NCBI RefSeq assembly: GCF_019084075.1
Contig: NZ_JAHREN010000001.1
Span: 310,001 to 374,000, forward strand
Length of the DNA stretch: 64,000 nucleotides
From: Siccirubricoccus sp. G192
GTDB taxonomy: Bacteria; Pseudomonadota; Alphaproteobacteria; Acetobacterales; Acetobacteraceae
Reading direction: 5' to 3'
The notes under the pieces: model-generated
Database searches by the model: none
What the model was told of the DNA's origin: nothing
The model's input: the letters and a program-made list of their open reading frames with translations, nothing else
Shown here: positions 16,414 to 24,289 of the stretch, piece after piece
How the letters are laid out: each line of letters starts with the position of its first letter
Numbering within the stretch: the stretch's first letter is position 1
Made by a program: the position numbers and the translations under genes

Positions 16414-18045
16414 ATGGGGGAAACGGCCATGCGTGAAGCGGGCGAGGCGGATTACGTCATCCTGGGCGGCGGCTCGGCCGGCTGCGTGCTGGCCTCGCGG
16501 CTCTCCGAGGACCCCGGCACCAAGGTCACGCTGCTGGAGGCCGGCCCCTGGGACCGCAACCCCTGGATCCACATCCCCATGGGCTTCGCCCGCCTCTACG
16601 TGACGCAGAAATTCGACTGGAACTACCAGACCGAGGCCGAGCCGGAGCTGGATGGCCGCAGCATGTACTGGCCGCGCGGCAAGGTCATCGGCGGCTCCGG
16701 TAGCGTCAATGGCCTAGTCTTCCTGCGCGGCTCGCCGCGCGACTACGACCGCTGGGCGCAATCCGGCGCCCGCGGCTGGTCCTATGAGGATTGCCTGCCC
16801 GCCTTCCGCCGCCTGGAGAGCTTCGCCGGCCCGGCCAGCGAATACCGCGGCAAGGACGGCCCGGTGCAGGTGGGCGAGGTGCCGGAACCCACCGAGGGCT
16901 GCCGCGCCTTCGTCGAGACCTGCACCGCGCTCGGCTTCCCGCGCAACCCCGATTTCAACGGCGAATGGTATGAGGGGGTGGCGCCCAACCAGCTCAACGT
17001 GCATCGCGGCCGGCGCTGGAGCCCGGCGGTCGCCTATCTCCGCCCGGCGCTGAAGCGCCCGAACCTGCGCGTCGAGACGGAGCGGCTGGGCCTCCGCATC
17101 CTCATCGAGGGCGGCCGCGCCGTGGGGGTCGCGGTGCGCGGCCCGGATGGGGCGGAGGAAATCCATCGCGCGCGGCGCGAGGTGGTGCTCACGGCCGGCG
17201 CGATCGAGAGCCCGAAGCTGCTGATGCTCTCCGGCATCGGCGATGGCGCCGCGCTTCAGGGGCTCGGCCTGCCGGTGGTGGCGCATGCGCCGGAGGTCGG
17301 GCGGAACCTGCAGGACCATTTCATGGTGCGCTTCGCCTTCCGCACCCGGCGCATCGGCACGCTGAACGAGATCATGGCCAACCCGGTCCGCGCCGCCGCC
17401 ATGGGGGCGGACTGGGCGCTGCGCCGGCGCGGCCAGATGACCATCGGCGCCTCCGAGGCCAGCCTCTTCGCCCGCGTGCTGCCGGGGGCGGAGGAGCCGG
17501 ATGTGCAGTTCCAGTTCGTGAATTACAGCCTGGGTGCGAGCCAGGCGAATTCCGCCGCGCGGCTGGCCCGCCACCCCGGCTTCACCTTCAATTTCTGCCA
17601 GTGCCGCCCGGACAGCCGGGGCGAGCTGACCTTGCGCAGCGCCGATGCCGCCGACAAGCCGCGCATCCAGCCCCGCTACCTCACCGCGCCCAACGACATC
17701 AGGGTGATGCTGGAGGCCGCCAAGCTCGCCCGCCGCATCGCCACCACCCAGCCCTTCGCCGGGCTGATCGAGGAGGAGTTGTCGCCCGGCCCGGGGACGC
17801 AGACGGAGGAGGATTTCCTCGCCTATCTCCGCGCCGCCGGCACCACCGTCTACCACCCCTGCGGCACCAACCGCATGGGCTCGGACGAGCGTTCGGTGGT
17901 GGACCCGGAACTCCGGCTGCGCGGGGTGCAGGGGCTGCGGGTGGCGGATGCCTCGGTGATCCCGCTGGTGCCCTCCTCCAATATCCACCCCTCGGTGCTG
18001 ATGCTGGCGGAACGGGCGGCGGAGATGATCCGCCGGGCGGCCTGA
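16414..18045 (+). CDS. GMC-family FAD oxidoreductase (choline dehydrogenase-like)
   Basis: A 543-residue glucose-methanol-choline oxidoreductase. The FAD dinucleotide fold is at the N-terminus (VILGGGSAGCVLASRLSE), followed by PRGKVIGGSGSVNG (GMC signature 1) and TAGAIESPKLLMLSGIG (signature 2). The C-terminal active-site region has YHPCGTNRMG and SNIHPSVLMLAER. It oxidises a primary or secondary alcohol; choline, betaine aldehyde precursors or long-chain alcohols are all possible. It is monocistronic, divergent from mdoH and convergent with the nitronate monooxygenase gene. Confidence 0.92.
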   Translation: MGETAMREAGEADYVILGGGSAGCVLASRLSEDPGTKVTLLEAGPWDRNPWIHIPMGFARLYVTQKFDWNYQTEAEPELDGRSMYWPRGKVIGGSGSVNGLVFLRGSPRDYDRWAQSGARGWSYEDCLPAFRRLESFAGPASEYRGKDGPVQVGEVPEPTEGCRAFVETCTALGFPRNPDFNGEWYEGVAPNQLNVHRGRRWSPAVAYLRPALKRPNLRVETERLGLRILIEGGRAVGVAVRGPDGAEEIHRARREVVLTAGAIESPKLLMLSGIGDGAALQGLGLPVVAHAPEVGRNLQDHFMVRFAFRTRRIGTLNEIMANPVRAAAMGADWALRRRGQMTIGASEASLFARVLPGAEEPDVQFQFVNYSLGASQANSAARLARHPGFTFNFCQCRPDSRGELTLRSADAADKPRIQPRYLTAPNDIRVMLEAAKLARRIATTQPFAGLIEEELSPGPGTQTEEDFLAYLRAAGTTVYHPCGTNRMGSDERSVVDPELRLRGVQGLRVADASVIPLVPSSNIHPSVLMLAERAAEMIRRAA

Positions 18046-18103
18046 GCCGGGCTGGCAGGGCCGCCCGGGGGGCGCCTTGCCCCCTCGGGTCCCGCCCGCC
18101 CTG

Positions 18104-19132
18104 CTAGGCGAAGCAACTGCGCAGCCGCGCCATGCCCGCCGCTGCCTCGGCCGCCATGCGGCGCACCACCTCGCCCGCCGGCTCCACCGCCTCGATCAGC
18201 CCGACGCTCTGCCCGGCCCAGACGAAGCTGTTCTCCAGGTCGCCGCGGTCGCTGCCGGCGCCGTTCACCTCGCCCAGCACCATGGGCAGGATCGCCTCCT
18301 TGCCGGCGCCCGCCGCCTCGGCCGCCAGGATGCGCTCGACATGCGCCGAGGCCAGTACGCGCCCCGGCGTGCCGAGCGTGCGCTTGATGATGCGGGTATC
18401 CTCCGGCCGCGCCGCGGCGAGCGCCTGCTTGTAGTGCTCATGCGCCCGCGCCTCGGTGGTGGCGACGAAGCGGGTGCCGACCTCGACCCCCTCCGCCCCC
18501 AGCGCCAGGGCGGCGAGCAGCCCGCGCCCATCGGCGATGCCGCCCGAGGCCAGCACCGGAATCCGCACCGCCGCCACCACGCGCGGCACCATCACGAGGG
18601 TCGTCTCGTCGCCGCGGCCGAGATGGCCGCCGCCCTCATAGCCCACCGTCGCCACCATGTCGGCGCCGGCGGCCTCGGCCTTGCGTGCCAGTTCCGGCCC
18701 GGCGGTGAGCACCAGGATGCGGGCGCCGCTGCCCTCGCAGCGGCGGATATAGGGGGCTGGGTTGCCGGCGGTGAGCGCGATCACCGGCACCCGCTCCTCC
18801 AGCGCCACCTCCAGCACCGGCTCCACCGCCGAGCGGCCGATCGGGATATTGACGCCGAAGGGCCGGCTGGTCAGCGCCCGGCAGCGGCGGATCAGCGCCC
18901 TGAGGTCATCGGGCGAGCAGAGCCCGCCGGCGCCGTCCTGGCCGGTGCCGGCGGAGGCGATCTGGCCGAGCCCCCCGGCATTGGAGACGGCGGCGGCAAG
19001 CTCCGCCGTCGCCACCCGCGCCAGCCCGCCCTGCACGATGGGGTAGCGGATGCCGAGCAGGCGCGTGACGCGCGTGTCGATGGCGGGCGGCGCCACCAGG
19101 GGCGGGGCCAGGGGAGTTGCGGTATCGGGCAT
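18104..19132 (-). CDS. Nitronate monooxygenase family protein
   Basis: A 342-residue FMN-binding TIM-barrel enzyme of the NMO/2-nitropropane dioxygenase family. It shows IRYPIVQGGLARVA at the N-terminus, SNAGGLGQIASAG, the AGADMVATVGYEGGGHLGR loop (Gly-rich with the usual His), and the phosphate-binding IPVLASGGIADGRGLLAALALGAEGVEVGTRF region. It oxidises alkyl nitronates; some relatives are enoyl-ACP reductase (FabK)-like. ATG 19132 is chosen over the longer frame because it puts the FMN barrel near the N-terminus. It ends an operon with an acyl-CoA dehydrogenase and a Bug receptor, 8 bp downstream of the latter. Confidence 0.88.
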   Translation of the reverse strand: MPDTATPLAPPLVAPPAIDTRVTRLLGIRYPIVQGGLARVATAELAAAVSNAGGLGQIASAGTGQDGAGGLCSPDDLRALIRRCRALTSRPFGVNIPIGRSAVEPVLEVALEERVPVIALTAGNPAPYIRRCEGSGARILVLTAGPELARKAEAAGADMVATVGYEGGGHLGRGDETTLVMVPRVVAAVRIPVLASGGIADGRGLLAALALGAEGVEVGTRFVATTEARAHEHYKQALAAARPEDTRIIKRTLGTPGRVLASAHVERILAAEAAGAGKEAILPMVLGEVNGAGSDRGDLENSFVWAGQSVGLIEAVEPAGEVVRRMAAEAAAGMARLRSCFA

Positions 19133-19140
19133 GTCGGCTC

Positions 19141-20163
19141 CTATTCCACCTTGGCGCCGGAGGTGCGGACCGCCTCGGCCCATTTCGCCACCTCGGTGGC
19201 CAGGAAGGCACGCAATTCGGCCGGTGCCAGCGGCCGCGCCAGGGCGCCGATGCGGGCCACCCGGGCCTGGCCCTCGCCACCCGCCAGCGCCAGGCGGATG
19301 GCGGTGGCCATGGCCTCCACGATCTCGGGCGGCGTGCCGCGGGGGGCCAGCAGGGATTGCCAGGCCGTGACCTCGAAGCCCGGCAGCGGCACCGCCTCCG
19401 CTACCGTCGGCAGGTCCGGGAAATCCGGGTGCCGCGCCAGGGTGGAGATGCCGAGCGCCCGCACGCCGCCGGCCCTGATCTGCTGCGCCAGTGGCGGCAG
19501 GTTCTCGAACAGCGCCTGGACGCGGCCGCCCACCAGGTCCGTCACCGCCGGGGCGGAGCCGCGATAGGGCACATGCACCCCCTCCGCCCCCACCGTGCGC
19601 AGGAACAGCGCCATGGCGAGATGCGGAATGGTGCCGATGCCGGCCGAGCCATAGGTGATGCCGCCCGCCGAGCGGCGCGCCAGCTCCACGAACTCGGCCG
19701 CAGTGCGGGCCGGCACCGAAGGGTGCACCGCCAGCACGTTCGGCACCACGCCGAGCAGGGTGACGGGGGCGAAATCATGCAGCAGGTCGAAGGGAAGGTT
19801 GCGGTAGAGCGTCTGGTTGATGGCGGCGGCACCGGCCGCGACCACCAGCGTATGCCCATCCGGCGCGGCGCGGGCCACCGCCTCCATGCCGAGGTTGCCG
19901 CCGGCGCCGGGGCGGTTCTCCACCACGAAACTCTGCCTGAAGGCGGTGGTGAGGATCTGCGCGGCGACCCGGCCCAGCAGGTCGTTGGCGCCGCCCGGGG
20001 TGAAGGTGGAGACGATCCGCACCGGCCCCGCCGGCCAGCGCTGCGCCCGCACCGCAGGCGCGGCGAGCAACCCGGCCGCGGTGAGCAGGGCGCGGCGCCC
20101 AACCCCGCCCGATCGCCGGAGGGCGCCCGCGCCCGGAGGCGTGAATCGGTCGGGCTCAACCAT
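19141..20163 (-). CDS. Bug/TctC-family periplasmic solute receptor
   Basis: A 340-residue receptor with an N-terminal export signal (GVGRRALLTAAGLLAAPAVRAQ) and the Bug motifs VRIVSTFTPGGANDLLGR, FVVENRPGAGGNLG and VHVPYRGSAPAVTDL. The first residues overlap the end of the acyl-CoA dehydrogenase gene by 8 bp, so they are likely cotranslated. The context with fatty-acyl and nitronate oxidation genes suggests a short-chain or branched carboxylate ligand. No membrane TctAB partners are encoded here. Confidence 0.9.
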   Translation of the reverse strand: MVEPDRFTPPGAGALRRSGGVGRRALLTAAGLLAAPAVRAQRWPAGPVRIVSTFTPGGANDLLGRVAAQILTTAFRQSFVVENRPGAGGNLGMEAVARAAPDGHTLVVAAGAAAINQTLYRNLPFDLLHDFAPVTLLGVVPNVLAVHPSVPARTAAEFVELARRSAGGITYGSAGIGTIPHLAMALFLRTVGAEGVHVPYRGSAPAVTDLVGGRVQALFENLPPLAQQIRAGGVRALGISTLARHPDFPDLPTVAEAVPLPGFEVTAWQSLLAPRGTPPEIVEAMATAIRLALAGGEGQARVARIGALARPLAPAELRAFLATEVAKWAEAVRTSGAKVE

Positions 20164-21361
20164 GCTTCGCGCCCCGGATCATGTCGCGGGCGATCAGCAC
20201 CTGCTGGATCTGGCTGGCGCCCTCGAAGATGCGGAAGAGCCGCACGTCGCGATAGAGCCGCTCCACCGGCGTGCCCTGCATGTAGCCGGCGCCGCCATGG
20301 ATCTGCACCGCGCGGTCCGCCACCCGGCCCACCATCTCGCTGGCGAAGAGCTTGCAGCAGGCGATATCGGCAATGAGCGGCCCCTGCGCCTCGCCGGCGC
20401 GGTCGAAGGCGCGGGCGGTCTCCAGGATCATGCTGCGCGCCGCCAGCACCTCCGCCCGGCTATCCGCCAGCATGGCCTGCACGAGCTGGAATTCCGCGAG
20501 CGGCTGGCCGAACTGGCGGCGGTGCAGCGCATAGGCCAGCGCCTCCTCCAGCAGCCGCTGCGCCTGGCCGGCGCAGGTGACGGCGACATGCAACCGGGCG
20601 TGGTTGATGCCGCGCATGGCGGTCTTGAAGCCGCCACCCTCCCGCCCGCCGATCAGGTTGGCGGCGGGGATGCGGAGCCCATCGAAGAAGACCTCGCAGG
20701 TGGAGGACCCGTCCTGGCCCATCTTGCGGTCGGCCGGGCCGCAGCGCAGCCCCGGCGTGCCGGCCGGCACGATGAAGGCGGAGATGCCGGCGGCGTCGCG
20801 GCTGGCGGGATCGGTGCGCGCCATCACCACATAGACCTGCGCCTGGCGGGCATTGGTGATGTAGCGCTTCACGCCATCCAGCACGTAATCCTCGCCCTCG
20901 CGCCGCGCGCTGGTGCGGAGCCCGCCGGCATCGGAGCCCGCCTCCGGCTCGGTGAGGCAGAAGGCGGCGGTGGCCTCGCCGCTCGCCATGCGCGGCAGCC
21001 ATTCCCGCCGCTGCTCCTCGGTGCCGTTGTAGAGGATGGGCTGGCTGCCGAGGCCGATGGTGGTGGAGAAGCGCGCCCGATAGACCGAGGAGGCGCGCGT
21101 CACCTCCAGCATCACCCGCACCTGCTGCTCCATGGTCAGGCCGAGCCCGCCATAGGCCGCGGGGATGGAGATGCCGAAGAGCCCGGCCTCGCGCAGCCGC
21201 CCGGTGAGGTCCTCGGGCAGCGTCTCCTCGCCCTCCAGGCGCGACTCCGCCGGGATCAGGCGTTCCGCGACCAGGCGGCGGATGCCGTCGAGATAGGCTG
21301 CGAATTCATCGGCATCCGGCCCGGCTTCGGCCAGGGGGACAGGGGTCGAGGCATGGGTCAT
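20156..21361 (-). CDS. Acyl-CoA dehydrogenase
   Basis: A 401-residue FAD-dependent acyl-CoA dehydrogenase. Domain order is normal: N-terminal helical domain, the beta-domain signature AFCLTEPEAGSDAGGLRT, the TNARQAQVYVVMARTD region, then the C-terminal helical domain with RRQFGQPLAEFQLVQAMLAD and the closing IHGGAGYMQGTPVERLYRDVRLFRIFEGASQIQ, where the usual catalytic glutamate region sits. It introduces a trans-2,3 double bond into an acyl-CoA. It is first in a three-gene operon with a Bug receptor and a nitronate monooxygenase. The substrate chain is not determined. Confidence 0.93.
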   Translation of the reverse strand: MTHASTPVPLAEAGPDADEFAAYLDGIRRLVAERLIPAESRLEGEETLPEDLTGRLREAGLFGISIPAAYGGLGLTMEQQVRVMLEVTRASSVYRARFSTTIGLGSQPILYNGTEEQRREWLPRMASGEATAAFCLTEPEAGSDAGGLRTSARREGEDYVLDGVKRYITNARQAQVYVVMARTDPASRDAAGISAFIVPAGTPGLRCGPADRKMGQDGSSTCEVFFDGLRIPAANLIGGREGGGFKTAMRGINHARLHVAVTCAGQAQRLLEEALAYALHRRQFGQPLAEFQLVQAMLADSRAEVLAARSMILETARAFDRAGEAQGPLIADIACCKLFASEMVGRVADRAVQIHGGAGYMQGTPVERLYRDVRLFRIFEGASQIQQVLIARDMIRGAKHG

Positions 21362-21453
21362 GGGGGCGGTCCTGCCTGGCGCTGCGCCTGGCAGGATCGG
21401 TGCGGAGCGGCGGCGGGGTCAAGCCTTGCGCCTTCCTCCGGCCCTTCCTGCGC

Positions 21454-22206
21454 TCAGCCCAGCAGCCAGCGGAGGTCGATGACGAAATCCCGGAGCGCCA
21501 GCAGCAGGATGACCATCGCCACGATGATCATCAGCGGCCGGTCCGGCAGCCGTCGGGTGATCAGCGCCGCGAAGGGCGCCGCCAGCACGCCACCCAGCAC
21601 CAGGCCGAGGATCACCGGCCACAGCTCCAGCCCGATGGTGGCGAAGAAGGCGCCGGAGATGCAGGCGGTGACGAAGAACTCCGCCGCATTGGTGGAGCCG
21701 ATGGCATAGCGCGGCTGGTCGCCCCGGCCGATCAGGGTGGAGGCGACCAGCGGCCCCCAGCCGCCGCCGCCGACCGCATCCAGGAAGCCGCCCGAGAGGC
21801 CGAGCAGGGTGACGCTGCGCGGCGGCTGGTGCTCCCGCCGCACCTGCATCGCCCGCCACAGGATCAGGCCGCCCAGCACCATCAGATAGACGCTGACCGC
21901 CGGCCGCACGTAGCGGCCCGGCAGGTCGGAGAGCAGCCAGGCGCCGACCGCGCCGCCGATCATCCCCGGCACCGCCAGCCGCAGCATCATCCGCATCCGG
22001 ACATTGCCGAGCCGCCAATGCGCGAAGCCCGAGGCGCCGGTGGTGAAGACCTCGGCCGCATGCACGCTGGCACTGGCCATGGCGGGGCCGACACCCACGC
22101 TCAGCAGCACGCTGGTGGCGGTGAGGCCATAGGCCATGCCGATCGCGCCATCGACGATCTGGGCGGCAAAGCCCACGGCGGCAAAGAGCAGCAGGTCCTC
22201 CATCAT
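21454..22206 (-). CDS. TauE/SafE (TSUP) family membrane transporter
   Basis: A 250-residue polytopic membrane protein with seven to eight hydrophobic segments. It starts in a conserved TSUP manner (LLLFAAVGFAAQIVDGAIGMAYGLT) and has a repeated second-half signature (SVTLLGLSGGFLDAVGGGGWG). TSUP proteins move sulfite, sulfonates or other organosulfur anions across the inner membrane. It is a single gene; an AT-rich patch at about 22240-22275 immediately upstream looks like its promoter. Confidence 0.88.
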   Translation of the reverse strand: MMEDLLLFAAVGFAAQIVDGAIGMAYGLTATSVLLSVGVGPAMASASVHAAEVFTTGASGFAHWRLGNVRMRMMLRLAVPGMIGGAVGAWLLSDLPGRYVRPAVSVYLMVLGGLILWRAMQVRREHQPPRSVTLLGLSGGFLDAVGGGGWGPLVASTLIGRGDQPRYAIGSTNAAEFFVTACISGAFFATIGLELWPVILGLVLGGVLAAPFAALITRRLPDRPLMIIVAMVILLLALRDFVIDLRWLLG

Positions 22207-22416
22207 GTCGCGTCCCTCCTTGCTGGTGGGCGCCTCCTCTTCTCCTATTTATATACTAGAGATTGATTTCGTCCAGGGATTTTCTCTCACCCTGCCCTTT
22301 GCCGCCGCGGAGCCGGATCTGGCCGGGCCGCGCATGGCGGCCCCCGTGGCGCAGGACATGCGGCCACCGTTGGGCGGGAATGCAGGCCGCGCCGGGCATG
22401 ATGCAGGAGGCAGCCT

Positions 22417-22432
22417 GCCCGGAAAGCCGGGC
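22417..22432. terminator. Perfect 6-bp hairpin after ccmI
   Basis: GCCCGG and CCGGGC are separated by a four-base loop, starting 13 bp past the ccmI stop. There is no clear U-tract, so this may end the ccm transcript or simply be an mRNA-end stem. Confidence 0.35.
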
Positions 22433-22444
22433 TGCCGGCGCCGG

Positions 22445-23234
22445 TCAGGGCAGGTCGGCCAGCCGCCGCTCCACCATGGCGCGCCAGGGCGCATCCGCCG
22501 GCGCATCCGCGACCAGTGCCCGCCAGACGGCCCGCGCGCCCTCCGGCCGGCCGGCACGGGCCTCGGCCAGGCCGGTGAGGAAGCGGAGGCCGATATGGCT
22601 GGGGGCCTGGGGCAGCGCCTCGGCCAGCAGCCGGGCGGCCTCCTCCACCCGCCCCTCCTCCAGCAGCACCTGCGCCAATTGGCCGGCAAGGTCGGCATCG
22701 AAGCCGCCGGCCAGCGCCCTGGCATAGGCCTCCGCCGCCGCATCCAGCCGGCCGCGGCTGCGCTCGGCATTGCCGAGCAGGATCTGGCCCTGCCGCGCCG
22801 CCTCGCTGGCGGGGTCGAGTGCCGCCAGCCGGCTCCGCAATAGGGCCAGCAGGGACTCGTCCCGCGCCGCCACCTGCTGCCGTTCCACATAGGGGGCGGA
22901 GGGCATGCCGGGCGTGCCCTGGAGCAGATAGAGCCCAAGCGCCAGCGCCGGAACCAGCGCCAGCACTGCCAGCAGGGGGGGCGCGGCCGGCCGTCCCGGC
23001 GGCGTGTTCCTCCGGTGCGGCCAGCAGGCGGCGCTGCACCTCGAGCGTCGCGGCGCGATGCGCGGCCTCGTCCAGCCGGCCCGCCGCGCGCTCGCGGTCG
23101 AGCTGCTGCAATTGCGCGCGGTAGAGGGCGAGGTCGGCCTCCCGCCGGCCACGGGCGCGGGCCGGGCGGAGCAGCACGAAGCCGAGCGGCGTCAGCGCCG
23201 CCAGGGCCAGCAGGCCAGGCAGAAGCCAATTCAC
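22445..23234 (-). CDS. ccmI: Cytochrome c maturation protein CcmI, frameshifted
   Basis: CcmI is the inner-membrane TPR protein that presents apocytochrome c to the CcmFH haem lyase. The start is GTG 23234, overlapping the ccmH stop. The N-terminal part has a membrane helix and the LYRAQLQQLDRERAAGRLD region; a second helix (LLAVLALVPALALGLYLLQG) and the TPR-like repeats up to RRLADLP follow. These two parts are in different frames because of a seven-base run at 22975-22981. With six bases the gene is exactly 263 codons. As written, translation would leave the TPR region unmade, so either the base is spurious or CcmI is truncated. Confidence 0.85.
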
Positions 23235-23699
23235 GCGATCGGCCCATCCTCTATGCGGGCGAGGCGGGCGCGCTCGGCCTCGGTGAGTTCCGGGGATGCT
23301 TCCGGCGGCACGGCGGCGCGGCGGCGGCGCAGTGCCAGGATCGCCACCAGCCCCCCCCAGCAGCGCCACCGCCGGGCTGGCCCAGAGCAGCAGGGTGGCG
23401 GCAGTGAAGGGCGGCCGCAGCAGCACGAAATCGCCGTAGCGGTCATGCAGGTAGTCCACCACCTGGCGGTCGCTCCGCCCCGCCGCCACCTGTTCCCGCA
23501 CGATGCGGCGGAGGTCGCGGGCCAGGTCGGCATCGCTGTCCTCGATCGACTGGTTCTGGCAGACCAGGCAGCGCAGTTCCCGGCCGATGGTGCGGGCGCG
23601 TTCCTCCTGCGCCGGATCCGGCAGTTGCTGGGCGGGGTCGCCCACGGCGGCGAGCGCCGGCCCGGCCAGGAGCAGGGCGAGAAGCAGGGCGCGGATCAT
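23231..23699 (-). CDS. ccmH: Cytochrome c maturation protein CcmH, frameshifted
   Basis: CcmH is a periplasmic, membrane-anchored thioredoxin-like reductant of apocytochrome c. A signal sequence (MIRALLLALLLAGPALA) is followed by the diagnostic ELRCLVCQNQSIEDS motif with the CxxC redox pair, then DLRRIVREQVAAG and YGDFVLLRPP. The C-terminal membrane helix is broken after AVALLGG by an eight-C run (plus strand) at 23351-23358. Seven bases restore LVAILALRRRRA and a 155-residue protein ending at 23231. The start overlaps ccmG and the end overlaps ccmI, both as four-base couplings. Confidence 0.88.
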
Positions 23700-24289
23700 G
23701 CGTGACGCCGCAGCAGCGGCTCCAGGTCCTGGCGCAGCGTGTCCTCGGTGATGGGGCCGGCCCAGCGCCAGCGGATCAGGCCGGATGGATCGACCAGATA
23801 GGTCTCCGGCACGCCATAGACCCCCCAGTCGATCGCCACCCGCCCCGGCTGGTCCACCCCGAGCCGGGTATAGGGATTGCCGTGGCGGCGCAGGAAGCCG
23901 AGCGAATCCTCGGGCTTGTCCTTGTAGGCGATGCCGAGCACCGGCACCCCCGCCCGCGCCAGCCGCATCAATTGCGGATGCTCGATCACGCAGGGCATGC
24001 ACCAGGAGGCAAAGAAATTCACCAGCACCGGCCGGCCGCCGCCCCGCAGATCGGCACTGGCCAGCCCCGGGCGCTCCGCGCCTTCCAGCGGCGGCAGGGC
24101 GAAATCCGGCGGCGGCTTGCCGAGCAGGGCAGAGGGCACGCCGCGCGGGTCGTAGCTGCCGCTGCCGAGGCCGCGCAGCATGGCATAGAACCCGGCCCCG
24201 GCCACCGCGGCCAGGCCGAGCGGCGCCAGCAGCAGGGCGCGGCGGCGCCCGGGATTCGGCGCCGGGTCGGGCCTGGTTGCCTCGCTCAT
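23696..24289 (-). CDS. ccmG: Thiol:disulfide interchange protein CcmG/DsbE
   Basis: A 197-residue periplasmic thioredoxin-fold protein anchored by an N-terminal helix (ALLLAPLGLAAVAGAGFYAML). The active-site motif is FFASWCMPCVIEHP (WCxPC), with the cis-proline region YGVPETYLVDPSG. It reduces the disulfide in apocytochrome c or CcmH during haem attachment. It overlaps ccmF upstream and ccmH downstream by four bases each. Unlike ccmC, ccmH and ccmI it has an intact frame. Confidence 0.95.
   Translation of the reverse strand: MSEATRPDPAPNPGRRRALLLAPLGLAAVAGAGFYAMLRGLGSGSYDPRGVPSALLGKPPPDFALPPLEGAERPGLASADLRGGGRPVLVNFFASWCMPCVIEHPQLMRLARAGVPVLGIAYKDKPEDSLGFLRRHGNPYTRLGVDQPGRVAIDWGVYGVPETYLVDPSGLIRWRWAGPITEDTLRQDLEPLLRRHA

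Noticed and set aside
14595..16436. 613-residue open frame on the plus strand
   Set aside because: Antisense to mdoH; no domain and shadow-like composition.
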